From: Frateuria edaphi
GTDB lineage: Bacteria > Pseudomonadota > Gammaproteobacteria > Xanthomonadales > Rhodanobacteraceae
DNA: 64,000 nt
Direction: 5' to 3'
Assembly: GCF_021117405.1 (NCBI RefSeq)
Contig: NZ_CP088251.1
Location: 2,170,001 to 2,234,000 of the forward strand
Part shown: positions 53,615 through 63,254 of the stretch, one piece after another
Layout: every line of letters starts with the position of its first letter
Position numbering within the stretch: the first letter of the stretch is position 1
Translations under genes and position numbers: made by a program
Notes under the pieces: model-generated
Databases searched by the model: none
The model's input: the letters and a program-made list of their open reading frames with translations, nothing else
What the model was told of the DNA's origin: nothing

Positions 53615-55095
53615 GCATCCAGTCCGTTCAGCAGGCGACGCAGCGGGAACAGCAGGTCGCTGGCGACAAGGCCTCGCTCGCCCGCGCGTGCCGCGTGGTC
53701 GCCGGCGCGCGCGTGCAGCCCTACGCCGAGGCGGGCCGCATTCCAGGCGGTACAACCCTGCGCCAGCAAGGCGGCGATGAGGCCGGTCAGCAGGTCGCCC
53801 ATGCCGCCGGAGGCCATGCCCGGATTGCCCCATGGACAGACGTCCAGACGGCCATCCGGACCGGCGATCAGCGAACCCGCGCCCTTGAGCACGGCCACAG
53901 CGCCGAAGCGCTGCGCAAGCGCGCGGGCAGCGGCGAAGCGGTCACCCTCGACCTCGCCGACGGAGCAACCGAGCAACCGTGCGGCCTCGCCCGGATGCGG
54001 CGTGAGTACCGCGGGCCGGGCCGGATCGAAGCGCCGCGGCTCGGCCGCGAGCAGGTTGAGGCCATCGGCGTCCAGCACCAGCGGCAGCGGGCTGTCCAGG
54101 GCGGTCAGCCACAGCGCGTGGCCCCACGCGCCCTGTCCCAGGCCTGGGCCGACCGCCAGCACGGTGGCGCGATCGAGCAGCGGCTCCAATGCCTGGGGAC
54201 CGTTGACCGCGTGCGCCATCAGCTCGGGGCGTGCGGCGTTGAGCGCGACCAGGTGTTCGTGGCGCGTGGCCACGCTGACCAGGCCCGCGCCGCCACGCAA
54301 GGCGGCCTCGCCGCAAAGACGGATCGCGCCAGCGGTGCCGTGGTCGCCGCCCATGGCGAGCACATGGCCGTTGCGCCCTTTGTGGTCGTCGCGCGGGCGA
54401 GGTCCCAATGTGCCCGCTTCGAGCAGGCGGGCATCGGGCGTCTCCTGCCACAGGCTGTCGGGAAGGCCCAATGTGGCCAGTTCCACGCGCCCCGTGTGCG
54501 CACTGGCCTGCCCGGTGTGCAGGCCGCGCTTGGCCGCAATGAAACTTACCGTGAGGCTGGCGCGGATCGCCGCGCCCGGGCAATGCCCGGTGTCGGCATT
54601 CAGGCCCGAGGGCACATCCAGCGCCAGGATCGGCTTGCCGCTGGCGTTGAGCCGTTCGATCAAGCCGGCCGCGGCCGGTTGCGGCGGCCGGTTCAGGCCG
54701 GTGCCATAGAGCGCATCGACATGGACGTCGGCGTCCGGCAACGATGATGTTCCATGCCAGCGATGCATCGGCACGCCCGCCTGCTCGCAGGCGGTCCGGG
54801 CGCTGGCGGCATCGCCCTCGCCCGGGGACTCCGCCAGCGCGAGCACGTCGGCGACCAGCCCGGCCTCATGCGCCAGCAGCGCGAGCAGGTAGCCGTCGCC
54901 ACCGTTGTTCCCGGGCCCGCAGTACACCGCGATGCGCTGCGCCTGCGGCCAGTGGCGGCGCAGGCTGGCGAACGCCGCGGCGGCCGCGCGGCGCATGAGC
55001 TCATAACCGGGAATGCCCAGCTCCCCGATCGCGCGCCGGTCCAGTGCGCGCACCTGGGCGACGGTATAGAGGGCGTGGCGATGCGGCGCGGTCAT
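53611..55095 (-). CDS. nnr: Bifunctional NAD(P)HX epimerase / ADP-dependent NAD(P)HX dehydratase
   Basis: 494 residues. The N-terminal YjeF_N epimerase (about 1-215) has GPGNNGGDGYLLAL and LDVPSGLNADTG. The C-terminal ribokinase-like dehydratase has GRNGHVLAMGGD, VGPGLGQ, TPHPGEAARLL, LKGAGSLI and WGNPGMASGGMGDLLTG. It repairs hydrated NAD(P)H. It is the first gene of the nnr-tsaE-amiC-mutL operon and divergent from queG, with 40 bases between the two starts, so their promoters must overlap. Confidence 0.95.
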   Translation of the reverse strand: MTAPHRHALYTVAQVRALDRRAIGELGIPGYELMRRAAAAAFASLRRHWPQAQRIAVYCGPGNNGGDGYLLALLAHEAGLVADVLALAESPGEGDAASARTACEQAGVPMHRWHGTSSLPDADVHVDALYGTGLNRPPQPAAAGLIERLNASGKPILALDVPSGLNADTGHCPGAAIRASLTVSFIAAKRGLHTGQASAHTGRVELATLGLPDSLWQETPDARLLEAGTLGPRPRDDHKGRNGHVLAMGGDHGTAGAIRLCGEAALRGGAGLVSVATRHEHLVALNAARPELMAHAVNGPQALEPLLDRATVLAVGPGLGQGAWGHALWLTALDSPLPLVLDADGLNLLAAEPRRFDPARPAVLTPHPGEAARLLGCSVGEVEGDRFAAARALAQRFGAVAVLKGAGSLIAGPDGRLDVCPWGNPGMASGGMGDLLTGLIAALLAQGCTAWNAARLGVGLHARAGDHAARAGERGLVASDLLFPLRRLLNGLDA

Positions 55096-55135
55096 CGGGC
55101 GATTATAGGTGCGGGCTCGCCCTTACAATGGCGTC

Positions 55136-56209
55136 ATGTCCGTTGTTCCCTCCCACGACTACGCCGCGCTGGCCCATGACATCAAGCAGTGGGCGCGCGA
55201 GCTGGGATTTGCCCAGACCGCCATCAGCGGCGTCGAACTGGGCGAGGACGAGTCGCACCTCGAGCAGTGGCTGGGCGATGGCCTGCATGGCGAAATGGAT
55301 TACATGGCCCGCCACGGCACCCGCCGCAGCCGCCCGGCGGAGCTGGAACCGGGCACCTTGCGGGTGATCTCGGTGCGCATGGACTACCTCGCGCCCGGCA
55401 CGAGGCACGCCTGGGACGTGATCAACGACGGCGAGGCCGGCTACGTGGCGCGCTACGCGCTGGGCCGCGATTACCACAAGCTGATGCGCAACCGGCTGCA
55501 GAAGCTTGCCGAACGCATCCGCGAGGCCATCGGCGAGTTCGGCTATCGCGCCTATGTGGACTCGGCGCCGGTGCTGGAGAAGGCGCTCGCGCGCAACGCG
55601 GGCCTGGGCTGGATCGGCAAGCACACGGTACTGATCAACAAGGATGCCGGGTCGTATTTCTTTCTCGGCGAGCTCTACACCGACCTGCCGTTGCCGATCG
55701 ATCCGCCCGCCACGGCCCACTGCGGCACCTGCTCGCGCTGCATCGACGTGTGCCCGACCCAGGCGATCCTGGGGCCCTACCGGCTCGACGCCCGTCGTTG
55801 CATTTCCTACCTCACGATCGAGCTCAAGGGCTCGATCCCCGAGGAATTGCGGGCGCCGATGGGCAACCGCATCTTCGGCTGCGACGACTGCCAGCTGGTG
55901 TGTCCCTGGAACAAGTTCGCGCAGGACGCCACCGAGCCGGACTTCGCGCCGCGGCACAGCCTGGACGGTGCGAAGCTGGCGGAGCTGTTCGCGTGGAGCG
56001 AAGAGGAGTTCCTGCGCCGCACCGAAGGCATGGCAATACGGCGCACCGGTTACGAGGGCTGGCTACGCAACATCGCGGTGGCGTTGGGCAATGCGCCACA
56101 TACCTTCGAGGTGATTGCCGCTCTGCATACGCGAGCTGGCCATTCCTCCCCGGTCGTCCGCGAACACGTGGCCTGGGCGCTGGCCCGACACGGCGAGCAG
56201 CCTTTGTAG
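55136..56209 (+). CDS. queG: Epoxyqueuosine reductase
   Basis: 357 residues. Cobalamin- and iron-sulfur-dependent enzyme for the last step of queuosine tRNA modification. N-terminal DUF1730 domain with EMDYMARH, LGWIGKHTVLI and GSYFFLGELYTDL. Ferredoxin-like clusters CGTCSRCIDVCPTQAI and FGCDDCQLVCPWNKF. HEAT-like C-terminus (LRNIAVALGN ... HSSPVVREHVAWAL). ATG 55136 is the first family-consistent start. Confidence 0.95.
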   Translation: MSVVPSHDYAALAHDIKQWARELGFAQTAISGVELGEDESHLEQWLGDGLHGEMDYMARHGTRRSRPAELEPGTLRVISVRMDYLAPGTRHAWDVINDGEAGYVARYALGRDYHKLMRNRLQKLAERIREAIGEFGYRAYVDSAPVLEKALARNAGLGWIGKHTVLINKDAGSYFFLGELYTDLPLPIDPPATAHCGTCSRCIDVCPTQAILGPYRLDARRCISYLTIELKGSIPEELRAPMGNRIFGCDDCQLVCPWNKFAQDATEPDFAPRHSLDGAKLAELFAWSEEEFLRRTEGMAIRRTGYEGWLRNIAVALGNAPHTFEVIAALHTRAGHSSPVVREHVAWALARHGEQPL

Positions 56210-56212
56210 GGC

Positions 56213-56263
56213 GGGCTTCAGCCCACCGCCCCGATGGCACAAAGAACCGGTGGGCTGAAGCCC
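56213..56263. repeat. Palindromic repeat, family C
   Basis: GGGCTTCAGCCCACCG (56213-56228) and its perfect 16-base reverse complement (56248-56263) around a 19-base loop. It is placed between convergent queG and pgi. Confidence 0.75.
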
Positions 56264-56273
56264 ACCTCTGCTG

Positions 56274-57902
56274 CTACTTGCGGCGCTCGCGGATCGCTGC
56301 GATCAACTCGCAGGTTGCCGCATCCAGCGGGGGCACGTCCGACGCTTCGCCGCGCAGCGCCGGCAGGATCTGCCGCGCGATGCTCTTGCCCAACTCCACG
56401 CCCCACTGGTCGAACGCGTTGATGCCCCACAGGTGGCCCAGCAGGAACACCTTGTGCTCATACATCGCGATCAGCGCACCCAGGCTTTCGGGCGTGAGTG
56501 CATCGAGCAGGATCACCGAGCTCGGGCGGTCGCCCGGGAACGTCCGCTGTGCGGCCAGTTCGCGACCGCCGGCGGGATTCTCGGCCAGCGCCTCGTCCGC
56601 GGTCTTGCCCAGCGCGAGCGCAGCCGCCTGCGCGAGCAGGTTGGACAGCAGCGCATCGTGGTTGCCGTGCAGCGGGTGCGCGGGATTGACGACACCGATC
56701 AGGTCCAGCGGCACCACCTCGGTGCCCTGGTGCAGCGCCTGGAAATAGGCGTGCTGCGCGTTGGTGCCGACGCTGCCCCACACCACCGGCACGGTCGGCT
56801 GCCCCACCGGCGCGCCCTGTGGCGTGACCGACTTGCCCAGGCTTTCCATCTCCAGCTGCTGCAGGTAGCTCGGCAAGTCGCCGAGCAGGTCCGCATACGG
56901 CACCACCGCGCGCGTGGGGAACCCCAGCACGTCGCGGTTCCAGATTTCGGTCAAGGCCAGCAGCGCCGGCAGGTTTTCCTGCCAGGGCGCGCTGCGGAAG
57001 TGATCGTCCATCCGAGCGGCGCCGGCCAGCACGGCACGAAAGCCCTGCATGCCGATCGCCAGCGCCAGCGACAGCCCGACCGCCGACCACAGCGAGTAGC
57101 GCCCGCCGACGAAATCCCACATCGGGAAGATCTGCCTGAGCGGCACGCCCCAGCTGCCCGCCACCTCGGTGTTGGCGCTGACCGCCAGGAAATGGCGCGC
57201 CACCGCGCGCTCGTCACCGCCGCAGGCTTCCGAAATCCAGCCGCGCAGCACGTTGCCGTTGAGCAGCGTCTCCTGCGTGGTGAAGGTCTTGGAGACCATC
57301 ACTACGAGCGTGGTCTTCGGATCCAGCCGGTTGGTCAGGTCGTAGGCCGCCTGGCCATCGACGTTGGTCAGGAAATGGCTGCGCACCTTCGGCGTGCGGA
57401 ACGGAGCCAGCGCGGCCACCGCCAGGCGCGGGCCCAGGTCCGAGCCGCCTATGCCGATGTTGACGACGTCGGTGACCGTCCCGGGCAGGCCGAGCGCCTC
57501 CTGGCGACCGTCATGGATGGCATCGACCAGCTCGCCGATACGATCGAGCGTGGCCTCGATCTCGCTGCGTGCCTCGGCGGGCGCGGGCGAAGGCATGGAT
57601 GAACCACCGGCACGCAGCGCCGTATGCAACACCGCGCGCCCCTCGGACGTGTTGATCGGCTCGCCGGCGAACATCGCGTCCCGGGCGGCCTGCCAGCCAC
57701 CGGCTTCCAGCTGCGCGCCCAGCGCATCGAGCGCCGCCAGGTCCAGCTTCTGCCGGCTGAGGTCGAGCAGCAGCGGCCCCGCGCGATGACGCAGGCGCGC
57801 CCCGCGGCCGGGGTCGGCGATCAGCGTGCGCAGGTGGGTCTGCGAAAGGCGGCGGGCGTGGTCGGCGAACAGCGAGGCGTACGTCGGGACGTTGGCTGGC
57901 AT
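56274..57902 (-). CDS. pgi: Glucose-6-phosphate isomerase
   Basis: 542 residues. Interconverts glucose-6-phosphate and fructose-6-phosphate. Motifs: NIGIGGSDLGPRL, VSKTFTTQETLLN, the PGI signature region VGGRYSLWSAVGLSLAL, NAQHAYFQALHQGT, and near the end LLGHLWGINAFDQWGVELGK with the catalytic Lys. ATG 57902 is preferred to the TTG 18 bases upstream. Monocistronic. Confidence 0.96.
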   Translation of the reverse strand: MPANVPTYASLFADHARRLSQTHLRTLIADPGRGARLRHRAGPLLLDLSRQKLDLAALDALGAQLEAGGWQAARDAMFAGEPINTSEGRAVLHTALRAGGSSMPSPAPAEARSEIEATLDRIGELVDAIHDGRQEALGLPGTVTDVVNIGIGGSDLGPRLAVAALAPFRTPKVRSHFLTNVDGQAAYDLTNRLDPKTTLVVMVSKTFTTQETLLNGNVLRGWISEACGGDERAVARHFLAVSANTEVAGSWGVPLRQIFPMWDFVGGRYSLWSAVGLSLALAIGMQGFRAVLAGAARMDDHFRSAPWQENLPALLALTEIWNRDVLGFPTRAVVPYADLLGDLPSYLQQLEMESLGKSVTPQGAPVGQPTVPVVWGSVGTNAQHAYFQALHQGTEVVPLDLIGVVNPAHPLHGNHDALLSNLLAQAAALALGKTADEALAENPAGGRELAAQRTFPGDRPSSVILLDALTPESLGALIAMYEHKVFLLGHLWGINAFDQWGVELGKSIARQILPALRGEASDVPPLDAATCELIAAIRERRK

Positions 57903-57979
57903 GGGCAGACGCGCTGGCAAGGGAAGCCTTGCATCTTAAGCCGTGCACGCGTGAGGAACACGTAGGACCCACGCAGCAC

Positions 57980-58029
57980 GGGCTTCAACCCACCGCGCCT
58001 TATCGCCCCTTGCGGGTGGGCTGATGCCC
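57980..58029. repeat. Palindromic repeat, family C, second copy
   Basis: GGGCTTCAACCCACC (57980-57994) faces GGTGGGCTGATGCCC (58015-58029), one arm mismatch. It lies between pgi and panD. Confidence 0.65.
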
Positions 58030-58049
58030 ACCCTGCTGTCTGGCGCGGA

Positions 58050-58436
58050 TCAGGCGACAGCCATCTGCTTGGGGATCGACCGATTGGTGTGGCTGATCCG
58101 GTTGCCGGCGCCCACGTACACCAGCGTCGGCTGGAACTTCTCCAGCTCCGCCTCGCTGAGCTGCACGAACGCGGCGATGATGATCAGGTCGCCGGCCTGC
58201 GCACTGCGTGCGGCGCTGCCGTTGACCGAGATGATCCCCGAGCCTTCCTCGGCGCGCAGCGCGTAGGTCACGAAGCGCTGCCCGCTGTTGATGTTCCACG
58301 CGTGGATCTGCTCGTACTCGCGGATGCCCGAGGCATCCAGCAACAGGCCGTCGATCGCGATCGAGCCCTCGTAGTGCAGCTCCGCGTGGGTCACCGTGGC
58401 GCGGTGGATCTTGGCCTTGAGCATGTTCAGGTGCAT
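58050..58436 (-). CDS. panD: Aspartate 1-decarboxylase
   Basis: 128 residues, [21 protein letters not shown] pyruvoyl enzyme making beta-alanine for pantothenate. Self-cleavage site Gly24-Ser25 in [10 protein letters not shown], Lys9 and the WNINSGQR and GDLIIIAAF segments are intact. No panB or panC is adjacent, so the pathway genes are dispersed. The start is the canonical family N-terminus; the longer frame to 58679 crosses the repeat upstream. Confidence 0.96.
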   Translation of the reverse strand: MHLNMLKAKIHRATVTHAELHYEGSIAIDGLLLDASGIREYEQIHAWNINSGQRFVTYALRAEEGSGIISVNGSAARSAQAGDLIIIAAFVQLSEAELEKFQPTLVYVGAGNRISHTNRSIPKQMAVA

Positions 58437-58520
58437 GACAGTTGTGTTTCCGGCAGGAACAGCCTGCGTCCCGCAATTATCGAACCCCTGACGCTGCGCT
58501 GCAACATCGAACCGCCGTGG

Positions 58521-58579
58521 CAGGAGCGCACCCCGTCCGCAACCACCCGCACCCGGGCCGCGCGCAGGGTGCGCTCCCA
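58521..58579. repeat. Palindromic repeat, family A, long-loop form
   Basis: GGAGCGCACCC (58523-58533) pairs perfectly with GGGTGCGCTCC (58567-58577) around 33 bases. It lies in the panD-metG divergent region, which otherwise shows no gene. Confidence 0.7.
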
Positions 58580-58653
58580 CAGGGGCTTCCGCGCGTTCAG
58601 CCATCCAAACCGCGCATGCCATAATGCGCGATCCCGTCGCAATGCCACCCGCC

Positions 58654-60753
58654 ATGACCCGCCGCCTGCTCGTCACCAACGCCCTGCCCTACGCCAACGG
58701 CCCGCTGCACATGGGCCACTTGCTGGGCTACATCCAGGCCGACATCTGGGTGCGCGCGCAGCGCATGGCTGGCAACGAGGTGGCGTACGTCTGCGCGGAC
58801 GACGCGCACGGCACGCCGATCATGCTGGCGGCTCAGAAGGCGGGCATGACGCCGGAGTCCTTCATCGAGGGCATCCGCGCCGGGCACGAGGCCGACTTCG
58901 CCGACTTCGGCGTGGACTTCGACCACTACCACTCGACGCACTCGGAAGAGAACCGCGAACTGGCGACGCTGATCTACACGCGCCTGCGCGACGGCGGATC
59001 CATCGCGCGACGCAGCATCAAGCAGCTGTTCGATCCGGAGAAGGAAATGTTCCTGCCGGACCGCTACATCAAGGGAACCTGCCCACGCTGCGGCACGCCC
59101 GACCAGTACGGCGACAACTGCGAGAACTGCGGCGCCACCTACGCGCCGACCGACCTGCTCGAGCCCTACTCGGTGGTCTCCGGCGCCGCGCCGGTGCTGC
59201 GCGATTCGGAGCACTATTTCTTCGAGCTGTCCAAGTTCGAGGCGCTGTTGCGCGACTGGTTCGCCGGCCGCTACACCGACGCCAAGCCGGTGGCGAACGC
59301 GGGCGTCGCAGCCAAGCTGCGCGAGTGGCTGGACGGCGGGCTGAAGGACTGGGACATCTCGCGCGACGCCCCCTACTTCGGTTTCCCGATCCCCGATGCG
59401 CCGGGCAAGTTCTTCTACGTCTGGCTGGACGCGCCGGTCGGCTACCTGGCCAGCTTCAAGGCGCTGTGCGACAAGCGTGGCCTGAAGTTCGACGATTTCC
59501 TCGCCCCGTCCAGCCACGCCGAGATGCACCACTTCATCGGCAAGGACATCATCAACTTCCATGGCCTGTTCTGGCCGGCGATGCTGCACGGCGCCGGTTT
59601 CCGCACGCCGACCGCGCTACACGTCAACGGCTACCTCACCGTCAACGGCGCGAAGATGTCCAAGTCACGCGGCACCTTCATCCAGGCGCGCACCTATCTG
59701 GACGCCGGCCTCAACCCCGAGTTCCTGCGCTACTACTTCGCCAGCATGCTGGACGACGCGCCGGTGGACGTGGACCTGGACCTCAAGGCCTTCGAGGAAC
59801 GCGTCAACTCGCACCTCGTCGGCAAGTGGGTGAACATCGCCAGCCGCACCGCGGGCTTCGTGCACAAGTTCTTCGACGGTCGCCTCGCCACGCGCCACGG
59901 CGCCGCCGAACAGGCGCTGTGGAACACGCTGCTGGAGCACTACGACGGCATCGACGCACTCTACGACGCGGGCGATTTCGCCGAAGTCACCCGCCGCTTC
60001 GTGCTGATGGCCGACCTGGTCAACGGCCACATCGCCGCTACCGCGCCCTGGACCATGGCCAAGGACGAATCGCGCCGCGTCGAGCTGCACCAGGTGTGTT
60101 CGTTCGCCTTGGCCGCCTTCCGGCTGCTGGCCGGATTGCTGAAGCCGATCCTCCCGGCCACCGTGGCGGCGGCCGAGGCCTTCCTCAACGCGCCCATCGT
60201 CGACTTCGACGAGGCCCGCGCGGAGTTGCACAACCATTCTATCGGCCCGTTCGAGCCGCTCCTCGGCCGCATCGATCCCAAGCGCATCGAGTCGATGGTC
60301 GATGCGTCCAGGGAATCGCTCACGCCCGCCCCGGCGGCCGCACCCAAGCCATCCAGAGAAAACCGCAAGCCCATGACCGAACCTGCCGCGCCCGCCGCAA
60401 ACCCGCCCTCCGCCACGCCCGCCACCATTTCCATCGACGACTTCGCCAGGCTCGACCTGCGCATCGGCAAGGTCATCGCCTGCGAGTTCGTGGAAGGCTC
60501 GGACAAACTGCTCCGCTTCGAGCTGGACGCGGGCCCGCTGGGCACGCGCCAGATCTTCTCCGGCATCCGCGCCGCCTACCAGGAGCCGGAAAAGCTGGTG
60601 GGCCGCAACGTGGTGTTCATCGCGAACCTGGCGCCGCGGAAGATGCGATTCGGCCTGTCCGAGGGCATGATCCTGTCCGCCGGCGACGGCGGCGGCGACC
60701 TGTTCCTGCTGGACGCCGACCAGGGCGCCAAGCCCGGCGCCACCGTCCGCTAG
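58654..60753 (+). CDS. metG: Methionyl-tRNA synthetase with C-terminal tRNA-binding domain
   Basis: 699 residues. HIGH motif [20 protein letters not shown], zinc knuckle CPRCG...CENCG around residues 145-165, and KMSKS in [13 protein letters not shown]. An Ala/Pro linker near 560-590 leads to a C-terminal EMAP/Trbp111 domain ([34 protein letters not shown]) that dimerises and aids tRNA binding. ATGs at 58624, 58642 and 58654 are all possible; 58654 ([16 protein letters not shown]) best matches the family. Confidence 0.95.
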   Translation: MTRRLLVTNALPYANGPLHMGHLLGYIQADIWVRAQRMAGNEVAYVCADDAHGTPIMLAAQKAGMTPESFIEGIRAGHEADFADFGVDFDHYHSTHSEENRELATLIYTRLRDGGSIARRSIKQLFDPEKEMFLPDRYIKGTCPRCGTPDQYGDNCENCGATYAPTDLLEPYSVVSGAAPVLRDSEHYFFELSKFEALLRDWFAGRYTDAKPVANAGVAAKLREWLDGGLKDWDISRDAPYFGFPIPDAPGKFFYVWLDAPVGYLASFKALCDKRGLKFDDFLAPSSHAEMHHFIGKDIINFHGLFWPAMLHGAGFRTPTALHVNGYLTVNGAKMSKSRGTFIQARTYLDAGLNPEFLRYYFASMLDDAPVDVDLDLKAFEERVNSHLVGKWVNIASRTAGFVHKFFDGRLATRHGAAEQALWNTLLEHYDGIDALYDAGDFAEVTRRFVLMADLVNGHIAATAPWTMAKDESRRVELHQVCSFALAAFRLLAGLLKPILPATVAAAEAFLNAPIVDFDEARAELHNHSIGPFEPLLGRIDPKRIESMVDASRESLTPAPAAAPKPSRENRKPMTEPAAPAANPPSATPATISIDDFARLDLRIGKVIACEFVEGSDKLLRFELDAGPLGTRQIFSGIRAAYQEPEKLVGRNVVFIANLAPRKMRFGLSEGMILSAGDGGGDLFLLDADQGAKPGATVR

Positions 60754-60775
60754 GCAGGATGTCCTGCAGGAAAAC

Positions 60776-61069
60776 TCAGCGCGCGTAGGTGACGAAGAAG
60801 CCCACCAGGTCGCCGTTCTCGTTGTACGCCGACAGGTCCACCACGTGGTAGCCGCGCGCGGCGTACTCGGCGTGCGACTCGGTCAACTTCTTCGCCATGT
60901 GGTTCTTGCGGAAGCCCAGCGTGGCGTCGACGAACACCGTGACGGCATCGCCCGACACGGTTTCCGCCCGAACCGGCGCGGCATGGGTGAGCAACAGCGT
61001 ACCGGTCATGCCGATCGCTGCGGCGAGCAGCAGCGAGGCGACACGCACGGAGGGACGGAAAAAGGTCAT
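60776..61069 (-). CDS. Small exported hypothetical protein
   Basis: 97 residues, not recognised. Residues 1-35 look like a signal peptide or anchor (SLLLAAAIGMTGTLLLTHAA, possible cleavage near VRA). The mature part is VTVFVDATLGFRKNHMAKKL followed by HAEYAARGYHVVDLSAYNEN and ends GFFVTYAR, a compact alpha/beta pattern without cysteines. It is convergent with metG and divergent from rnfB. Coding is supported by the signal peptide and GC-rich third positions. Confidence 0.65.
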   Translation of the reverse strand: MTFFRPSVRVASLLLAAAIGMTGTLLLTHAAPVRAETVSGDAVTVFVDATLGFRKNHMAKKLTESHAEYAARGYHVVDLSAYNENGDLVGFFVTYAR

Positions 61070-61146
61070 GGGAAGCTCCTGCCGACTTGCGGGACAATAG
61101 AGCGCCGATTATGCCGATGCCCGTCCGGTAACGCGCCCGGAACACC

Positions 61147-61761
61147 ATGAACGACGTCACCGATCTTGCCATCCGCATCGACGCCCTGCTGCCGCAGACC
61201 CAGTGCGAGCAGTGCGGCTTCCATGGCTGTCGCCCGTATGCCGAGGCGATGGCGCGCGGCGATGCGCCGATCAACCGCTGCCCGCCCGGCGGCGTGGCCG
61301 GCATTGCCAGGCTGGCGGCGCTGTTGGACACGCCCGTGCTGCCGCTCGATCCCGACCACGGCGTGGAGAAGCCGCGCATGCTCGCACGCGTGGTCGAAGC
61401 CGACTGCATCGGCTGCACAAAATGCATCCAGGCGTGTCCGGTCGATGCGATCGTCGGCGCGGCGAAGCTGATGCACACCGTGATGCCGGACCACTGCACC
61501 GGTTGCGAACTGTGCGTGCCGGCCTGTCCGGTCGACTGCATCGTGCTCGAGCCCATGCCGCTGGCGCAGGTCGAGGATCCGGCGCACGCGGAAGCTTCCC
61601 GCGCGCATTTCCTGCGCCGCGAGTCTCGCCTTGCCCGCGAACGCGCCGAGCGCGAGGCCGAACTGGCCGCGCGCAAGGCTGCGGTCGATGCGCCCACCAC
61701 GCCGACAAACCCGGTGCTGGCCGCACTCGCCCGCGCCCGCGCCAAACAGGGCTCCGCATGA
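61147..61761 (+). CDS. rnfB: RnfB-like ferredoxin, without the membrane anchor
   Basis: 204 residues. An Fe-S domain with [16 protein letters not shown] (Cys20, 23, 28, 45) is followed by two ferredoxin clusters: [16 protein letters not shown] (87-97) and [16 protein letters not shown] (117-127). The C-terminus is Ala/Arg/Glu-rich, probably helical. E. coli RnfB begins with a transmembrane helix before this region; here the protein starts directly at [20 protein letters not shown]. No rnfA, C, D, G or E is present. Its stop overlaps the nth start. It is probably a soluble electron carrier, possibly for Nth or other Fe-S proteins; that partner is inferred from coupling only. Confidence 0.88.
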   Translation: MNDVTDLAIRIDALLPQTQCEQCGFHGCRPYAEAMARGDAPINRCPPGGVAGIARLAALLDTPVLPLDPDHGVEKPRMLARVVEADCIGCTKCIQACPVDAIVGAAKLMHTVMPDHCTGCELCVPACPVDCIVLEPMPLAQVEDPAHAEASRAHFLRRESRLARERAEREAELAARKAAVDAPTTPTNPVLAALARARAKQGSA

Positions 61762-62399
61762 AGCGCGCCGATATCGTCGAACTGTTCACGCGCCTGCGCG
61801 AGCTCAATCCCCACCCGACCACCGAACTGGAATACCGCACGCCCTTCGAGCTGCTGGTGGCGGTGGTGCTCTCGGCGCAGGCCACCGACGTGGGTGTCAA
61901 CAAGGCGACCCGCAAGCTCTACCCGAAGGCCAGCACGCCGCAGGCGATCCTGGCGCTGGGCGAGGAGGGCCTGAAGCGCTACATCAGCACGATCGGCCTG
62001 TTCAACGCCAAGGCGAAGAACGTGATCGCGCTGTGCCGCATCCTCATCGAGCAGCACGGCGGCGATGTGCCACGCACGCGCGAAGCGCTGGAAGCCCTGC
62101 CAGGGGTCGGCCGCAAGACCGCCAACGTGGTGCTCAATACCGCCTTCGGCGAGCCCACCATCGCGGTGGACACGCACATCTTCCGCGTCTCCAACCGCAC
62201 CGGCCTCGCGCCGGGCAAGGACGTGCGTGCGGTCGAGGACAAGCTGGAAAAAGTGGTGCCGGCCGAGTTCAAGAAGGACGCCCACCACTGGCTGATCCTG
62301 CACGGCCGCTACGTGTGCAAGGCACGCAAGCCCGACTGCCCGATCTGCCCGATCCGCGACCTCTGCAAGTATCGGCACAAGACGCCGCCCGCGCCGTAG
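61758..62399 (+). CDS. nth: Endonuclease III (DNA glycosylase/AP lyase)
   Basis: 213 residues, [20 protein letters not shown]. Base-excision enzyme for oxidised pyrimidines. Helix-hairpin-helix [13 protein letters not shown] with catalytic Lys120, and catalytic Asp138 in VDTHIFRV. The 4Fe-4S ligands are Cys187, 194, 197 and 203, the E. coli spacing. Its ATG overlaps the rnfB stop (ATGA), the order also seen at the end of the E. coli rnf operon. Confidence 0.97.
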   Translation: MKRADIVELFTRLRELNPHPTTELEYRTPFELLVAVVLSAQATDVGVNKATRKLYPKASTPQAILALGEEGLKRYISTIGLFNAKAKNVIALCRILIEQHGGDVPRTREALEALPGVGRKTANVVLNTAFGEPTIAVDTHIFRVSNRTGLAPGKDVRAVEDKLEKVVPAEFKKDAHHWLILHGRYVCKARKPDCPICPIRDLCKYRHKTPPAP

Positions 62400-62426
62400 G
62401 CCATAGGGTGGGCTGCGAAAGCCTGC

Positions 62427-63224
62427 TCAGGCGACGTGCGTCAGCGAGCGGTAGAGCATGTAGATCGCCACGACCACGATCACGCCGGCGAAGACCACGT
62501 TGAGCGCACCGCGCGTGCCGGCCAGGCGCCGCGCGCCCAGGGCACCCAGCCAACCACCGATCACGCCACCGCCGATGAACTCGGCCGCGATGCGCCAGTC
62601 GACCAGGCCCGATGCCGCGTAGTTGCCCGCGGTGGTCGCTGCGAAGGTACCGACGGAGAACAACGAGGTGCCGATCGCGTTGATGATCTCCATCCCGCTG
62701 GCGAACATCAGCCCGGGCACGATCAGGAAGCCGCCGCCGATCCCGAAGAACCCGGCCAGGCCGCCAGCGCCGATGCCGACGGCGCCCAGCCGCGGCAGGG
62801 TATTGGGCAATGGATAGCGATCCGCCGCCCCGTCGCGCCGCCCGCGCAACATCAGGAACGCCACCACCAGCATCAGCAACGCGAACAACGCCAGCAGCCG
62901 ATGGCCGTCCATCGCCTTGCCCACGCTCGATCCCAGCCAGGCGCCGAGCACGCCGGCCGCGGCGAACACGAATCCCGCGCGCCAGCGCACGTGGCCGGCG
63001 CGCGCGTGCGGCAGCAGGTTGGCGAAGGCGTTGGCCGACACGGCCACCGCGCTGGTGCCGATCGCCAGGTGCGGATCGCGCACGCCGACGACGTACAGCA
63101 GCAGCGGCGTGGCCAGGATCGACCCGCCGCCACCGATGAGGGCCAGCGAAAACCCCACGGCGGAGCCGCACAGCACCGCCAGCAGTTCGCCAATCCCGGG
63201 CACCAGGCTCACGGGGTCGCCCAA
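62427..63224 (-). CDS. TSUP/TauE-SafE family membrane exporter
   Basis: 265 residues with about eight hydrophobic helices in two repeats, each beginning with a glycine-rich family motif (GFSLALIGGGGSILATPLLL; GFFGIGGGFLIVPGLMFASG). The family moves sulfur compounds such as sulfite or sulfonates. No ATG fits: the frame opens with TTG 63224, and GTG 63212 is an alternative. It lies 30 bases downstream of a DUF442 protein on the same strand, a pair also seen in the BigR sulfide-detoxification operons of Xylella and Agrobacterium. Confidence 0.85.
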   Translation of the reverse strand: MGDPVSLVPGIGELLAVLCGSAVGFSLALIGGGGSILATPLLLYVVGVRDPHLAIGTSAVAVSANAFANLLPHARAGHVRWRAGFVFAAAGVLGAWLGSSVGKAMDGHRLLALFALLMLVVAFLMLRGRRDGAADRYPLPNTLPRLGAVGIGAGGLAGFFGIGGGFLIVPGLMFASGMEIINAIGTSLFSVGTFAATTAGNYAASGLVDWRIAAEFIGGGVIGGWLGALGARRLAGTRGALNVVFAGVIVVVAIYMLYRSLTHVA

Positions 63225-63254
63225 CAGCGGGACACGTCGCCGGACCGCGTTGGA

